The notes below the pieces were generated by a model, which saw nothing but the letters and a program-made list of their open reading frames with translations, did not search any database and was not told where the DNA came from. 6,855 bases of DNA, taken from NCBI GenBank assembly GCA_002354005.1, contig DEKS01000068.1, forward strand, positions 3,507 through 10,361, given 5' to 3'. A program made the position numbers and the translations under genes. This DNA comes from Bacteroidales bacterium UBA2716 (GTDB lineage Bacteria; Bacteroidota; Bacteroidia; Bacteroidales; UBA932). Positions 1 to 6,350 of the stretch are shown piece after piece; the first letter of the stretch is position 1, and each line of letters begins with the position of its first letter.

Positions 1-2198
1 GAGGTGGTGTAGTAGGTGCCGTCGGCAAAGATGGCCAGCACGCGGTCTTCTCCGGAGAATTTGCCTAGGAGTTCCCCGCGGCCTTCCTCGTTGAGGCGCT
101 GGATGTCCGGATCCCACCAGATGTCCTTGCCCTCCAGGGTGGTAATGCCCTTTGACTTGAGCTGGATTTTGGCGACGGCGTTTTTGGTGACCAGGTTGCC
201 CCTGGAGCCACGTCCCTTGATGGCGAGGGAACTGAAATCCCACTCCATGCTGGTTTTCTTGAGACCCTTCTTGGGACGGAACTGGATGCGCACGGTTTCC
301 GCTTCTCCGTTGTGGTTCACGGTGAACCAGAGGATGCGGGTGCCATCGGCCCCGGGCGTAATGTCATAGTCCTTGTCACGCGTGACGGAAGTAATGGCAA
401 AACGTTTGGCGTAATGGGCCGGGCCCTTGCCGTCGCGGTAGATGACGTTATAAATGGTGCGCTCGTCGCCGCGGTTGAACACGCCGGCGTACAGCAGGTC
501 TTTCCAGAAGAAGGCTTTGTCCGCCACCTTGGTAACACGGAATTTGCCGTCTTTTGCAATGACGATAATCTCGCTCAGGTCTGAGCAGTCGCACACGTAT
601 TCGCCCTCGTCCCGGCGCAGGCCGATACCCACGAAGCCTTCCTCCAGGTTGGCGTACAGTTTGGCGTTGTTGGATACCACCTTGGTGACGGTGATGTTCT
701 CCAGCGAGGAGATTTCTGTCAGGCGCGGCCACTGGGCGCCGTATTTCTGCTTGAGGCTCTTGAACCACTCGATGGTGAATTCCGTCAGATGCTCCAGGTG
801 GTCCCGCACCTCCTTCATCTGGTCCTCCAGGGCATAGATTTTCTCGTCCAGGGCTTTGGTGTCGAACTTGGAAATCTTGCGCACCGGTTTTTCTACCAGT
901 TTGAGGATATCTTCCATCACAATTTCCCGGTGGAGGAGGTCCTCGTAGTTCTTCATCTGGGATAGGATGTCCTGCAGCTGCTCTTCCCAGTTCATCTGGT
1001 TCTGTTCCAGGACCTTATAAATGCGGTTTTCGAAGAAAATGCGCTCCAGGGAGGTGTAGTGCCAGTCCTCTTCCAGCTCTGCGAGCTTGTACTCCAACTG
1101 GGCCTTGAGGATGTCCCGCGTGTGGTAGGTGTCGTATTCCAGGATCTCGTTCACGGTGAGGAACACCGGCTTGTTGTCCCGGATGACGCAGGCATTGGGC
1201 GCAATCTTGGTCTCGCACTCGGTGAAGGCGTACAGCGCGTCGATAGTTTTGTCCGGAGAGACATCGGCGGGAAGATGAATCACAATTTCCACCTTGTCGG
1301 TGGTCATGTCTTCAATTTTCTTGATGTTGATTTTCTTCTTGTCCTTGGCCTTGAGGATGCTGTCGATAATGGCGTGCGAGGTTTTGCCGTACGGAATTTC
1401 CGTGATGGTGATGGTGCTCTTGTCCACCTTGTTAATGCGGGCACGCACTTTCACCATGCCGCCGCGCTTGCCCTGGTTGTACTTGGAGCAGTCTGCGATG
1501 CCGCCGGTAGGGAAGTCCGGCAGAATCTCATAGGGCTTGCCCTTCAGGATGGCGATGGAGGCGTCGATGAGCTCGTTGAAGTTGTGGGGCAGGATTTTGG
1601 AGCTGAGGCCGGCGGCGATGCCTTCCGTACCTTGCGCCAGCAGCAGCGGGAAACGCACGGGCAGTTCCGTGGGCTCCTGGTTGCGGCCGTCGTAGGAGGT
1701 CATCCAGGGGGTGACTTTCTTGTCGAAGACCACTTCCTTGGCAAACTTGGACAGGCGGGCCTCAATGTAACGCGGGGCGGCGTTGGAGTCTCCGGTGAGG
1801 ATGTTACCCCAGTTTCCCTGGCAGTCTATCAGGAGCCCTTTCTGCCCCAGCGTGACCAGGGCGCCCAGGATGGAGGCGTCGCCGTGCGGGTGGTACTGCA
1901 TGGCCTGGCCCACGATGTTAGCCACTTTGGTGTAGCGGCCGTCGTCCATTTGGGCCATAGTGTGCAGCACGCGACGCTGAACCGGTTTGAAACCATCTAC
2001 GATGTGCGGTACGGCGCGGTCCAGGATGGTGTAAGACGCATAGTCCAGGTACCATTCCTTGAACATGCCGGACAGCTTGTACTTGCTGGAGTCGCTTCCC
2101 AGCAGTTTCTCAAATTTGCCCGACGCAGCAGCGTCTTCTCCCAGTTCTTCGTCATCCTCTTCCGGGGAGGGTTTGATATCGTCCCAATCTTCTGCCAT
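1..2198 (-). CDS. parC: DNA topoisomerase IV subunit A (type IIA topoisomerase, GyrA/ParC family), 3' end cut by window edge
   Basis: This is the breakage-reunion subunit of a type IIA topoisomerase. With ParE it passes one DNA duplex through another and unlinks daughter chromosomes. The reading frame is open from ATG 2198 to the left edge (732 complete codons) with no internal stop. Residues 1-25 form a very acidic leader. The core follows, with VDGFKPVQRRVLH (67-79), YHPHGDAS (102-109), QGNWGN (127-132) and the catalytic tyrosine Y144 in APRYIEARLS. A charged coiled-coil/tower region spans roughly residues 365-470, and a beta-rich C-terminal domain begins near 495. No GyrA-box (QRRGGKG-like) is visible, and the form resembles Bacteroidetes ParC more than GyrA. 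The start lies 5 bases after the era stop, giving TAATATTTATG, so the gene is probably read as the last known member of the exbB operon. The positions matching E. coli ParC S80 and E84 are A108 and G112. parE is not in the window. GyrA is the alternative name, but ParC is favoured. Confidence 0.92.
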   Translation of the reverse strand, partial: MAEDWDDIKPSPEEDDEELGEDAAASGKFEKLLGSDSSKYKLSGMFKEWYLDYASYTILDRAVPHIVDGFKPVQRRVLHTMAQMDDGRYTKVANIVGQAMQYHPHGDASILGALVTLGQKGLLIDCQGNWGNILTGDSNAAPRYIEARLSKFAKEVVFDKKVTPWMTSYDGRNQEPTELPVRFPLLLAQGTEGIAAGLSSKILPHNFNELIDASIAILKGKPYEILPDFPTGGIADCSKYNQGKRGGMVKVRARINKVDKSTITITEIPYGKTSHAIIDSILKAKDKKKINIKKIEDMTTDKVEIVIHLPADVSPDKTIDALYAFTECETKIAPNACVIRDNKPVFLTVNEILEYDTYHTRDILKAQLEYKLAELEEDWHYTSLERIFFENRIYKVLEQNQMNWEEQLQDILSQMKNYEDLLHREIVMEDILKLVEKPVRKISKFDTKALDEKIYALEDQMKEVRDHLEHLTEFTIEWFKSLKQKYGAQWPRLTEISSLENITVTKVVSNNAKLYANLEEGFVGIGLRRDEGEYVCDCSDLSEIIVIAKDGKFRVTKVADKAFFWKDLLYAGVFNRGDERTIYNVIYRDGKGPAHYAKRFAITSVTRDKDYDITPGADGTRILWFTVNHNGEAETVRIQFRPKKGLKKTSMEWDFSSLAIKGRGSRGNLVTKNAVAKIQLKSKGITTLEGKDIWWDPDIQRLNEEGRGELLGKFSGEDRVLAIFADGTYYTT

Positions 2199-2203
2199 AA
2201 ATA

Positions 2204-3085
2204 TTAGAATTCATATCCGAAGCGGCGGAGTTCCTTGCGGCTCTCGCGCCAGTCGGGGTCCACTTTTACAAAGGTACTCAAAAAAACCTTCTTTTGGAAG
2301 AAGTCTTCCATTTCCAGGCGGGCCTCCGTGCCCACTTTTTTGAGCATTTTTCCGCCTTTCCCAATGAGGATGCCCTTCTGGGAATCCCGCATCACGTAGA
2401 TGACGGCGGAAATCTCATAGCGGTCTTCGCCCTCGTGGAAGGCTTCAATCTCTACCTGGCAGGAGTAGGGGATTTCCTCGCTGTAGTTGAGGAAAATCTT
2501 CTCCCGCAGGATTTCCGATGCAAAGAAGCGCAGGTTCTTGTCCGTGAACTGGTCTTTGTCGAACCAGGCCGGGGCCTCCGGCAGGCGGCTGCTCACCGCC
2601 TCCAGGATGCTTTCCAGATTGAATTTCTCCTGGGCCGATGCCGGGATAATCTCCGCCTTGGGGAGCTGTTCCTTCCACCAGCCCATGAGTTCCACCACCT
2701 TTTCCTGGGTGGAAATATCAATCTTGTTGATGACCACTACCACCGGGCAGCCCACTTTGCGCAGTTTCTCAATATAGGCGTCGTTCTTGTCCCCTTTCTC
2801 CACCACGTCCGTCACGTACAGGATAATGTCGGCGTCCCCGATGGCCGTGTCCACAAAGTTTAACATGTTTTGCTGCAGGCGGTAGTTGGGTTTAAGGATG
2901 CCGGGCGTGTCCGAATACACAATTTGGTAGTCCTCACCGCTCACAATGCCCATGATGCGGTGACGGGTGGTCTGGGCCTTGGCGGTGACAATGGAAAGTT
3001 TTTCCCCCACCAGGGCGTTCATCAGGGTGCTTTTCCCCACGTTGGGGTTGCCGATGATATTGACAAAACCTGCTCTGTGTGCCAT
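2204..3085 (-). CDS. era: GTPase Era, ribosome small-subunit maturation factor
   Basis: Era is an essential GTPase that binds the 3' end of 16S rRNA and helps complete the 30S subunit. It acts in the cytoplasm and at the inner face of the membrane. The 293-residue product has the family's usual length and every landmark: the G1 P-loop GNPNVGKST (12-20), the G2 region QTTRHR (38-43), G3 DTPG (59-62), G4 NKID (120-123) and G5 SAQEK (149-153). The C-terminal KH RNA-binding domain carries the GKGG loop at 241-244. The start ATG lies 3 bases after the stop of the pseudouridine synthase gene (TAGCCTATG), and no strong ribosome binding site is apparent, so translational coupling is likely. Its neighbour also acts on rRNA, which fits a shared ribosome-assembly role. 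No residue looks abnormal. Confidence 0.98.
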   Translation of the reverse strand: MAHRAGFVNIIGNPNVGKSTLMNALVGEKLSIVTAKAQTTRHRIMGIVSGEDYQIVYSDTPGILKPNYRLQQNMLNFVDTAIGDADIILYVTDVVEKGDKNDAYIEKLRKVGCPVVVVINKIDISTQEKVVELMGWWKEQLPKAEIIPASAQEKFNLESILEAVSSRLPEAPAWFDKDQFTDKNLRFFASEILREKIFLNYSEEIPYSCQVEIEAFHEGEDRYEISAVIYVMRDSQKGILIGKGGKMLKKVGTEARLEMEDFFQKKVFLSTFVKVDPDWRESRKELRRFGYEF

Positions 3086-3088
3086 AGG

Positions 3089-4282
3089 CTATACGTAAGC
3101 TCCCATTTTAAGGATGTTCACTTCCCCTTCCGTGAGGTAGCGCCAGTCGCTCTTCTTTAGGCCTTTCTTGGTGAGGCCGGCGAAGTATACGCGGTCCAGG
3201 GCGCGGACTTCGTAGCCCAGGGACTCGAAGATGCGGCGGACGATACGGTTTTTCCCGGAGTGGATTTCAATGCCCAGCTGACGGTGGTCGTGGGCGTCGA
3301 TGTATTCCAGTTCATCGGCCGCCACCACGCCGTCGCTCAGTTCAATGCCGGCGAGAATCTTCTGCTGGTCCTCTTCCTTGAGGGGCGCGTCCAGCACCAC
3401 CTGGTAAATCTTCTTCTTGTTGTAGGAGGGGTGGGTGAGGTGCTCGGCCATTTCTCCGTCGTTGGTGAACATGAGCACGCCGGTGGTGTTTTTGTCTAGC
3501 CGGCCCACGGGGAAGACGCGGGTGGGGCAGCCCTTCAGGAGGTCCATCACGGTCTTTTCCGCGTGCGGGTCGCTGGCGGTGGTGACGTACCCCTTGGGCT
3601 TGTTCATCACAATATACACTTTCTCTTCCCCTTTGAGGCGTTCTCCGTTGAAGCGGATATCGTCCTTGAGGATGTTCACCTTGGTGCCCAGTTCTGTGAC
3701 AACCTCCCCATTCACGGTGACCACACCGCTCTGGATGAGGGTGTCGGCCTCCCTGCGGGAGCAAACGCCGGAATTGGCGATGAATTTGTTCAGGCGTACT
3801 ACTTCCTGGATTTCCGTCTTTACGGTGTCGTCGTCGCTGTAGCGGCCGTTCACCTGGGGCTTGCGGCTGAGCATGGCGCTCATGCCGGCTTCTGCCTCGC
3901 TGTGCTTGTTGAACGGTTTGCGGCCGGCGGGTTTGGGCCCACCGAAGCTGGGCTTGCCGTAGCCGCTGCGACCTGCCGGCTTACTGCCGTACGGCTTGCG
4001 GTCTCCGTAGCTTTTGCGCTCACCGCCGGTGCGATGCTCACCATAGGACTTGTGTTCCCCATAGCTCTTGTGCTCTCCGTAGGCCTTGCGCTCTCCGAAA
4101 GGTTTGTGATCGCCGTCTGTACGACGGGGACGATTGGCGTTGCTACGGTCCTGGGAATAGCGGCGGGCGGGCCGCTCGTCCGAATCAAAACTGCGGCTGG
4201 TGCTGTAGTCCACTTTTTCTGCGTGGCCTTCTGAAGGCCTTCTTGCGATACGCGTGCGCGTATGCTTTTTGTTTTCTTCCAT
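3089..4282 (-). CDS. rluB: rRNA pseudouridine synthase, RsuA/RluB family, with long repeat-bearing N-terminal tail
   Basis: The enzyme isomerises a uridine in ribosomal RNA to pseudouridine. Family members act on 23S (RluB, RluF) or 16S rRNA (RsuA), and the exact target site cannot be told here. The 397-residue product has an S4 RNA-binding domain at about 161-206 (RLNKFIANSGVCSRREAD), then the catalytic domain with NKPKGYVTT (227-235) and the motif VGRLDKNTTGVL (259-270), where D263 is the catalytic aspartate. RKNRIVRR-type residues of the family appear as GKNRIVRRIFE near the C-terminus. The first 160 residues are a basic, Gly/Lys/Arg/Tyr/His-rich disordered tail holding six tandem YGEHKS-like hexapeptides. 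Such tails are common in Bacteroidetes members and probably bind RNA. ATG 4282 was chosen because the in-frame ATG at 4366 would overlap the tonB end by about 50 bases and add only tonB-antiframe sequence. The 31-base gap upstream is the longest in the operon. The symbol rluB is by family resemblance. Confidence 0.9.
   Translation of the reverse strand: MEENKKHTRTRIARRPSEGHAEKVDYSTSRSFDSDERPARRYSQDRSNANRPRRTDGDHKPFGERKAYGEHKSYGEHKSYGEHRTGGERKSYGDRKPYGSKPAGRSGYGKPSFGGPKPAGRKPFNKHSEAEAGMSAMLSRKPQVNGRYSDDDTVKTEIQEVVRLNKFIANSGVCSRREADTLIQSGVVTVNGEVVTELGTKVNILKDDIRFNGERLKGEEKVYIVMNKPKGYVTTASDPHAEKTVMDLLKGCPTRVFPVGRLDKNTTGVLMFTNDGEMAEHLTHPSYNKKKIYQVVLDAPLKEEDQQKILAGIELSDGVVAADELEYIDAHDHRQLGIEIHSGKNRIVRRIFESLGYEVRALDRVYFAGLTKKGLKKSDWRYLTEGEVNILKMGAYV
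3992..4099 (-). repeat. Six tandem hexapeptide (18-base) repeats in the pseudouridine synthase tail
   Basis: Residues 62-97 of the pseudouridine synthase are six consecutive six-residue units: FGERKA, YGEHKS, YGEHKS, YGEHRT, GGERKS and YGDRKP, followed by a partial unit, YGSKP. The two identical YGEHKS units use different codons (TAC GGA GAG CAC AAG AGC against TAT GGG GAA CAC AAG TCC). The serine codons AGC and TCC cannot interconvert by one base change. The DNA copies have therefore diverged while the peptide stayed the same, which suggests protein-level constraint rather than fresh slippage. Confidence 0.9.
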
Positions 4283-4313
4283 AAGATAAAATACACTACT
4301 CGACTCACGTCGA
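4283..4313 (-). other. 31-base spacer between tonB-like gene and pseudouridine synthase gene
   Basis: This is the only gap above 5 bases in the operon. Read on the minus strand it holds CGAC-GTGA-GTCG, a 4-bp stem closing a GNRA-type tetraloop, then an AT-rich run ending TATTTTATCTT before the ATG. The stem is too short and lacks a U-tract, so it is not a terminator. A TATATTTT resembling TAnnTTTG lies just inside the tonB 3' end, but its last base is wrong and it has no TTG at the right distance. An internal promoter is not supported. Confidence 0.4.
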
Positions 4314-5102
4314 TTACTTGAGTTTGAAAATATACGTAATGGTGCCGCTCTGCACGGCCGGGGCATGGGCGTCCATGTTGAAATGGGCTTTCATGGCGGC
4401 GTTACGCGCGGCGTTCCATAAAGTTTTGTCTGTAACGGTGGTGCCTTCCGCGCCGGGGATGGCCTCTGTGACGTTGCCGTACTGGTCCACTTTCACCTGC
4501 ACCACCACCGTGCCTTCCGTCTGGGATGCGTAGGTGGGACGGGGGAGGGACCCCACTACATTACGCCCTTTCACATGGGCGTTGGCGCTGCCTTCCGTCT
4601 TGCCCTCCCGGGTGTTTCCGTCCGGCTGGCCGGCCTTGAACCTTTCCGTGGCTTCCGATGCACTGTGCGGGGTGGTGGCGCTGCTCTCCTTCTGGCTCAT
4701 GCCGGGGAACGAGGCGCGCGGGTCCAGCTTGGGCTCTTCCACCTTGGGGGTGGGAACATCGACGTCTCCGTGGGTGTCCGGCTTGGTGGCGGGCGTTACG
4801 TTGGGCCGGTCATTCACGGTGGGGGCCTCTGCCTTCTGGACCAGTTCCACATCCTTGGTCCGGTCCACTTCCTCGGCCTGGGGCTGGCGGCCAATCCGGG
4901 TTTGGACGGGCTTTACTTCCGGTACCTCTTCTTCGAATTCAATCAGCAGGGAAGTGCGCTCCGGCGGCGGGGGATCCAGGTAGGTGAGCCCGCTGGTAAA
5001 GAGCACCACCAGCGCGGCGGCATGAATGCCCAGCGTGACCAGGATACCGGTTACGTTGGCGTTCTTTTCGCGTTTTTCGCGGGTGCGCTGGTAAGGTTGC
5101 AT
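4314..5102 (-). CDS. TonB-family energy transducer (periplasm-spanning partner of ExbB/ExbD)
   Basis: This protein is predicted to carry proton-motive energy from the ExbB-ExbD motor to the outer membrane. The 262-residue product begins with a basic cytoplasmic segment (1-16). One membrane anchor follows at about 17-39 (VTGILVTLGIHAAALVVLF), with H27 at the place of the conserved E. coli TonB His20. Next come PPPP (44-47), a long Pro/Glu/Lys/Thr-rich periplasmic linker (about 48-178), and a TonB-like C-terminal domain from about 181 (GSLPRPTY, GTVVVQVKVDQYGNV) ending GTITYIFKLK. The domain lacks the usual Tyr-Pro dipeptide of classical TonB, with Y191-A192 in its place. This is the form I associate with a group of Bacteroidales TonB-like proteins whose job may be closer to TolA. 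It starts 3 bases after the exbD stop (TAAAGTATG). Assignment to the TonB/TolA superfamily is firm, but the outer-membrane client is unknown, so no symbol is given. Confidence 0.88.
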   Translation of the reverse strand: MQPYQRTREKREKNANVTGILVTLGIHAAALVVLFTSGLTYLDPPPPERTSLLIEFEEEVPEVKPVQTRIGRQPQAEEVDRTKDVELVQKAEAPTVNDRPNVTPATKPDTHGDVDVPTPKVEEPKLDPRASFPGMSQKESSATTPHSASEATERFKAGQPDGNTREGKTEGSANAHVKGRNVVGSLPRPTYASQTEGTVVVQVKVDQYGNVTEAIPGAEGTTVTDKTLWNAARNAAMKAHFNMDAHAPAVQSGTITYIFKLK

Positions 5103-5105
5103 ACT

Positions 5106-5516
5106 TTACTCGGGTTGGGTGGCCAGAATCACTTTATAGTGGTTCCGTTTGGCAATGTTCATCATTTGGACAACTTCTCCTACAGGGACCGTCTGGTCAC
5201 TGAAAATGGAGAAGGTGGGGTCTTCCTCCTGCGAGAGCAGGTAAATGAGTTCCTCTTCCACCTGGTCATAGGGGATGGGGTCCTTGGCACCGTTCACGTG
5301 GTAAGTGTAGGTTTGGTCCCCCCAGTCCTTGATGCTCACGCTCACCGTGGCCTTGGCGTTCACCTGGCCCGTGCTCTTGGGGAGCAGGAGCTTGAGCGCG
5401 TTGGGGTTGATGAGAGTGGACGTCACCAGGAAGAAGATCAGCAGCAGGAACACGATATCCGTCATGCTGGAAACCGAGAACTGCGCATCGACTTTGGTGT
5501 TTCTCTTGAGTGCCAT
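5106..5516 (-). CDS. exbD: ExbD/TolR-family biopolymer transport protein
   Basis: This is the proton-motor subunit that sits inside the ExbB pentamer. It has one transmembrane helix and a periplasmic domain. The 136-residue product has a short cytoplasmic tail, then SVSSMTDIVFLLLIFFLV (14-31), where D20 is the conserved membrane aspartate equivalent to E. coli ExbD Asp25 and essential in the family. A periplasmic alpha/beta domain follows with GDQTYTYHVNG and the family signature FSIFSDQTVPVGEVVQMMN (about 103-121). Length is normal. The gene starts 3 bases after the exbB stop (TAACCTATG). Many Bacteroidetes loci carry two exbD genes in tandem, but only one is present here. TolR is the alternative family name, since sequence alone does not separate the two. 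Confidence 0.95.
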   Translation of the reverse strand: MALKRNTKVDAQFSVSSMTDIVFLLLIFFLVTSTLINPNALKLLLPKSTGQVNAKATVSVSIKDWGDQTYTYHVNGAKDPIPYDQVEEELIYLLSQEEDPTFSIFSDQTVPVGEVVQMMNIAKRNHYKVILATQPE

Positions 5517-5519
5517 AGG

Positions 5520-6245
5520 TTATTCGGCCTTTTCTTCGTTGATGGTAATGTCGATGAACTCCATGGTGGAGCTTTCCATCTTGTACACCAGGTCGCTTAT
5601 CTTGGAGGTGAGCCAGTTGTAGCCGAAATAGGCGATGATACCCACGATAAGACCGCCCACGGTGGTGAGCATGGCCGTGTAGATACCGCCACTGAGAAGG
5701 GTAATGTCAATGTTGTTGCCGGCTTTGGACATGTTGAAGAAGGCCTGCACCATGCCCATTACGGTACCCAGGAAACCAATCATGGGGGCGCCGCCGGCGA
5801 TGGTGGCCAGAAGCGGAAGGCCCTTCTCCAGGCGGGCTACTTCCACATTGCCGATATTCTCGATGGCGCTCTGGATGTCCGCGGTGGGACGGCCCTGGCG
5901 GCGGATACCGGTTTCGATCATGCGGGCCACCGGGTTGTCGTACTTCTGGCAAAGGGTGATGGCGCTCTTGGTTTTGCCGTCTCCCATGTAGTCACGGATG
6001 TCCTGCATAAAGTGCGGGTCAATCTTGGAGGCGTTGTTGATCACCCACCATTTACGGCCGATCAGGTAGATGGCCAGGATGCTCAGGGCCAGGAGAACCC
6101 ACATGAGGGGACCGCCCATGTTGAACATGGACCAGAGGCTTTCGCTCATTACGGTGGGCTGGATGGGGGCCGCCGCTTCCGGGGCCTGTGCAACGGTGTC
6201 TACGGCTGCATCCAGCACGTCTGCTTGAAGAAGAGGGAATAACAT
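5520..6245 (-). CDS. exbB: MotA/TolQ/ExbB-family proton channel protein
   Basis: This is the stator-like membrane subunit that forms the pentameric proton channel with ExbD and powers TonB- or Tol-type transducers. The 241-residue product has an N-terminal segment (1-40) rich in Ala/Pro that is predicted to be periplasmic, and transmembrane helix 1 at about 46-63. A cytoplasmic loop (about 64-142) comes next. Helix 2 lies at about 144-170 and contains the family motif APMIGFLGTVMGM (153-165), and helix 3 at about 183-207 contains GGIYTAMLTTVGGL. T161 and T194/T195 fit the conserved threonines. The site matching E. coli ExbB Glu176 appears to be T190. The ATG at 6245 is the first gene of the operon and lies about 37 bases downstream of a -7 element. 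A later in-frame Met33 also precedes all three helices, so the start could be shorter. TolQ is the alternative name. Confidence 0.95.
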   Translation of the reverse strand: MLFPLLQADVLDAAVDTVAQAPEAAAPIQPTVMSESLWSMFNMGGPLMWVLLALSILAIYLIGRKWWVINNASKIDPHFMQDIRDYMGDGKTKSAITLCQKYDNPVARMIETGIRRQGRPTADIQSAIENIGNVEVARLEKGLPLLATIAGGAPMIGFLGTVMGMVQAFFNMSKAGNNIDITLLSGGIYTAMLTTVGGLIVGIIAYFGYNWLTSKISDLVYKMESSTMEFIDITINEEKAE

Positions 6246-6282
6246 ACTATACTATAAATTAACTAATTATCACTTCAATCTG
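6246..6282 (-). other. AT-rich 5' leader of the exbB operon
   Basis: These bases lie between the predicted -7 box and the exbB start codon. The predicted mRNA leader of roughly 30 bases is AT-rich (GATAATTAGTTAATTTATAG) and has no Shine-Dalgarno match. This is common in Bacteroidetes, where AT-rich leaders are thought to aid ribosome loading. No riboswitch or attenuator fold is apparent. Confidence 0.5.
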
Positions 6283-6313
6283 CAAAGATACAAAAAAAGC
6301 CGTTCACAGGCAA
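6283..6313 (-). promoter_or_regulatory. Bacteroidetes-type promoter of the exbB-exbD-tonB-rluB-era-parC operon
   Basis: On the minus strand the region reads TTG (6313-6311), 20 bases, then TATCTTTG (6290-6283). This matches the Bacteroidetes primary sigma-factor consensus TTG, about 19-21 bases, TAnnTTTG in both boxes and spacing. Transcription would start near 6278-6276 and run left into exbB about 30 bases on. A run of seven T residues lies just upstream of the -7 box. As no other good promoter is seen downstream, this site probably serves all six genes. Confidence 0.8.
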
Positions 6314-6337
6314 GTACGGCTTAACGAAGAAAATGAT

Positions 6338-6345
6338 TATCTTTG
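6338..6345 (+). promoter_or_regulatory. Predicted -7 element of the glycosyltransferase promoter
   Basis: TATCTTTG matches the TAnnTTTG -7 consensus on the plus strand. No TTG lies 19-21 bases upstream (6314-6318 reads GTACG), so the -33 half is weak. Transcription is expected to start about four to six bases after the box, at about 6349-6351, which is on or next to the ATG at 6351. The mRNA would then have almost no leader. Confidence 0.65.
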
Positions 6346-6350
6346 CACCC

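Larger units (their letters stand above)
6281..6347. repeat. 10-base inverted repeat carrying the two divergent -7 elements
   Basis: TGCAAAGATA at 6281-6290 and TATCTTTGCA at 6338-6347 are exact reverse complements separated by 47 bases. Each contains one outward-facing TATCTTTG promoter box plus the following CA. The symmetry is fully explained by paired divergent promoters, although an additional regulator site cannot be excluded. Confidence 0.85.

Noticed and set aside
1059..2207. 382-residue plus-strand open frame
   Set aside because: It is codon-aligned antisense to parC, which carries all its catalytic motifs. The composition is that of an antisense shadow.
2294..2863. 189-residue plus-strand open frame
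   Set aside because: It is antisense to era in the aligned register, with no recognisable motif or promoter.
3992..4099. CRISPR-like direct repeats
   Set aside because: The 18-base units are contiguous, in frame and diverged at synonymous sites. They are coding repeats without spacers.
3563..4234. 223-residue plus-strand open frame with hydrophobic stretches
   Set aside because: It is antisense to the pseudouridine synthase gene. The apparent membrane segments are reverse-complement readings of the repeat-rich tail.
4301..4312. CGACTCACGTCG hairpin as a terminator after tonB
   Set aside because: The stem is only 4 bp and has no following U-run on the minus strand. It is too weak to end transcription.
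4283..4366. Upstream start for the pseudouridine synthase (425 residues)
   Set aside because: The extra 28 residues would come from the 3' end of the tonB-like gene and the spacer, and they look unlike the family. ATG 4282 directly follows the spacer and begins the basic tail.
4575..6242. 555-residue plus-strand open frame
   Set aside because: It lies codon-aligned opposite three well-recognised genes. Its product is His/Gly/Val-rich, as expected from reverse-complemented codons, and shows no known domain.
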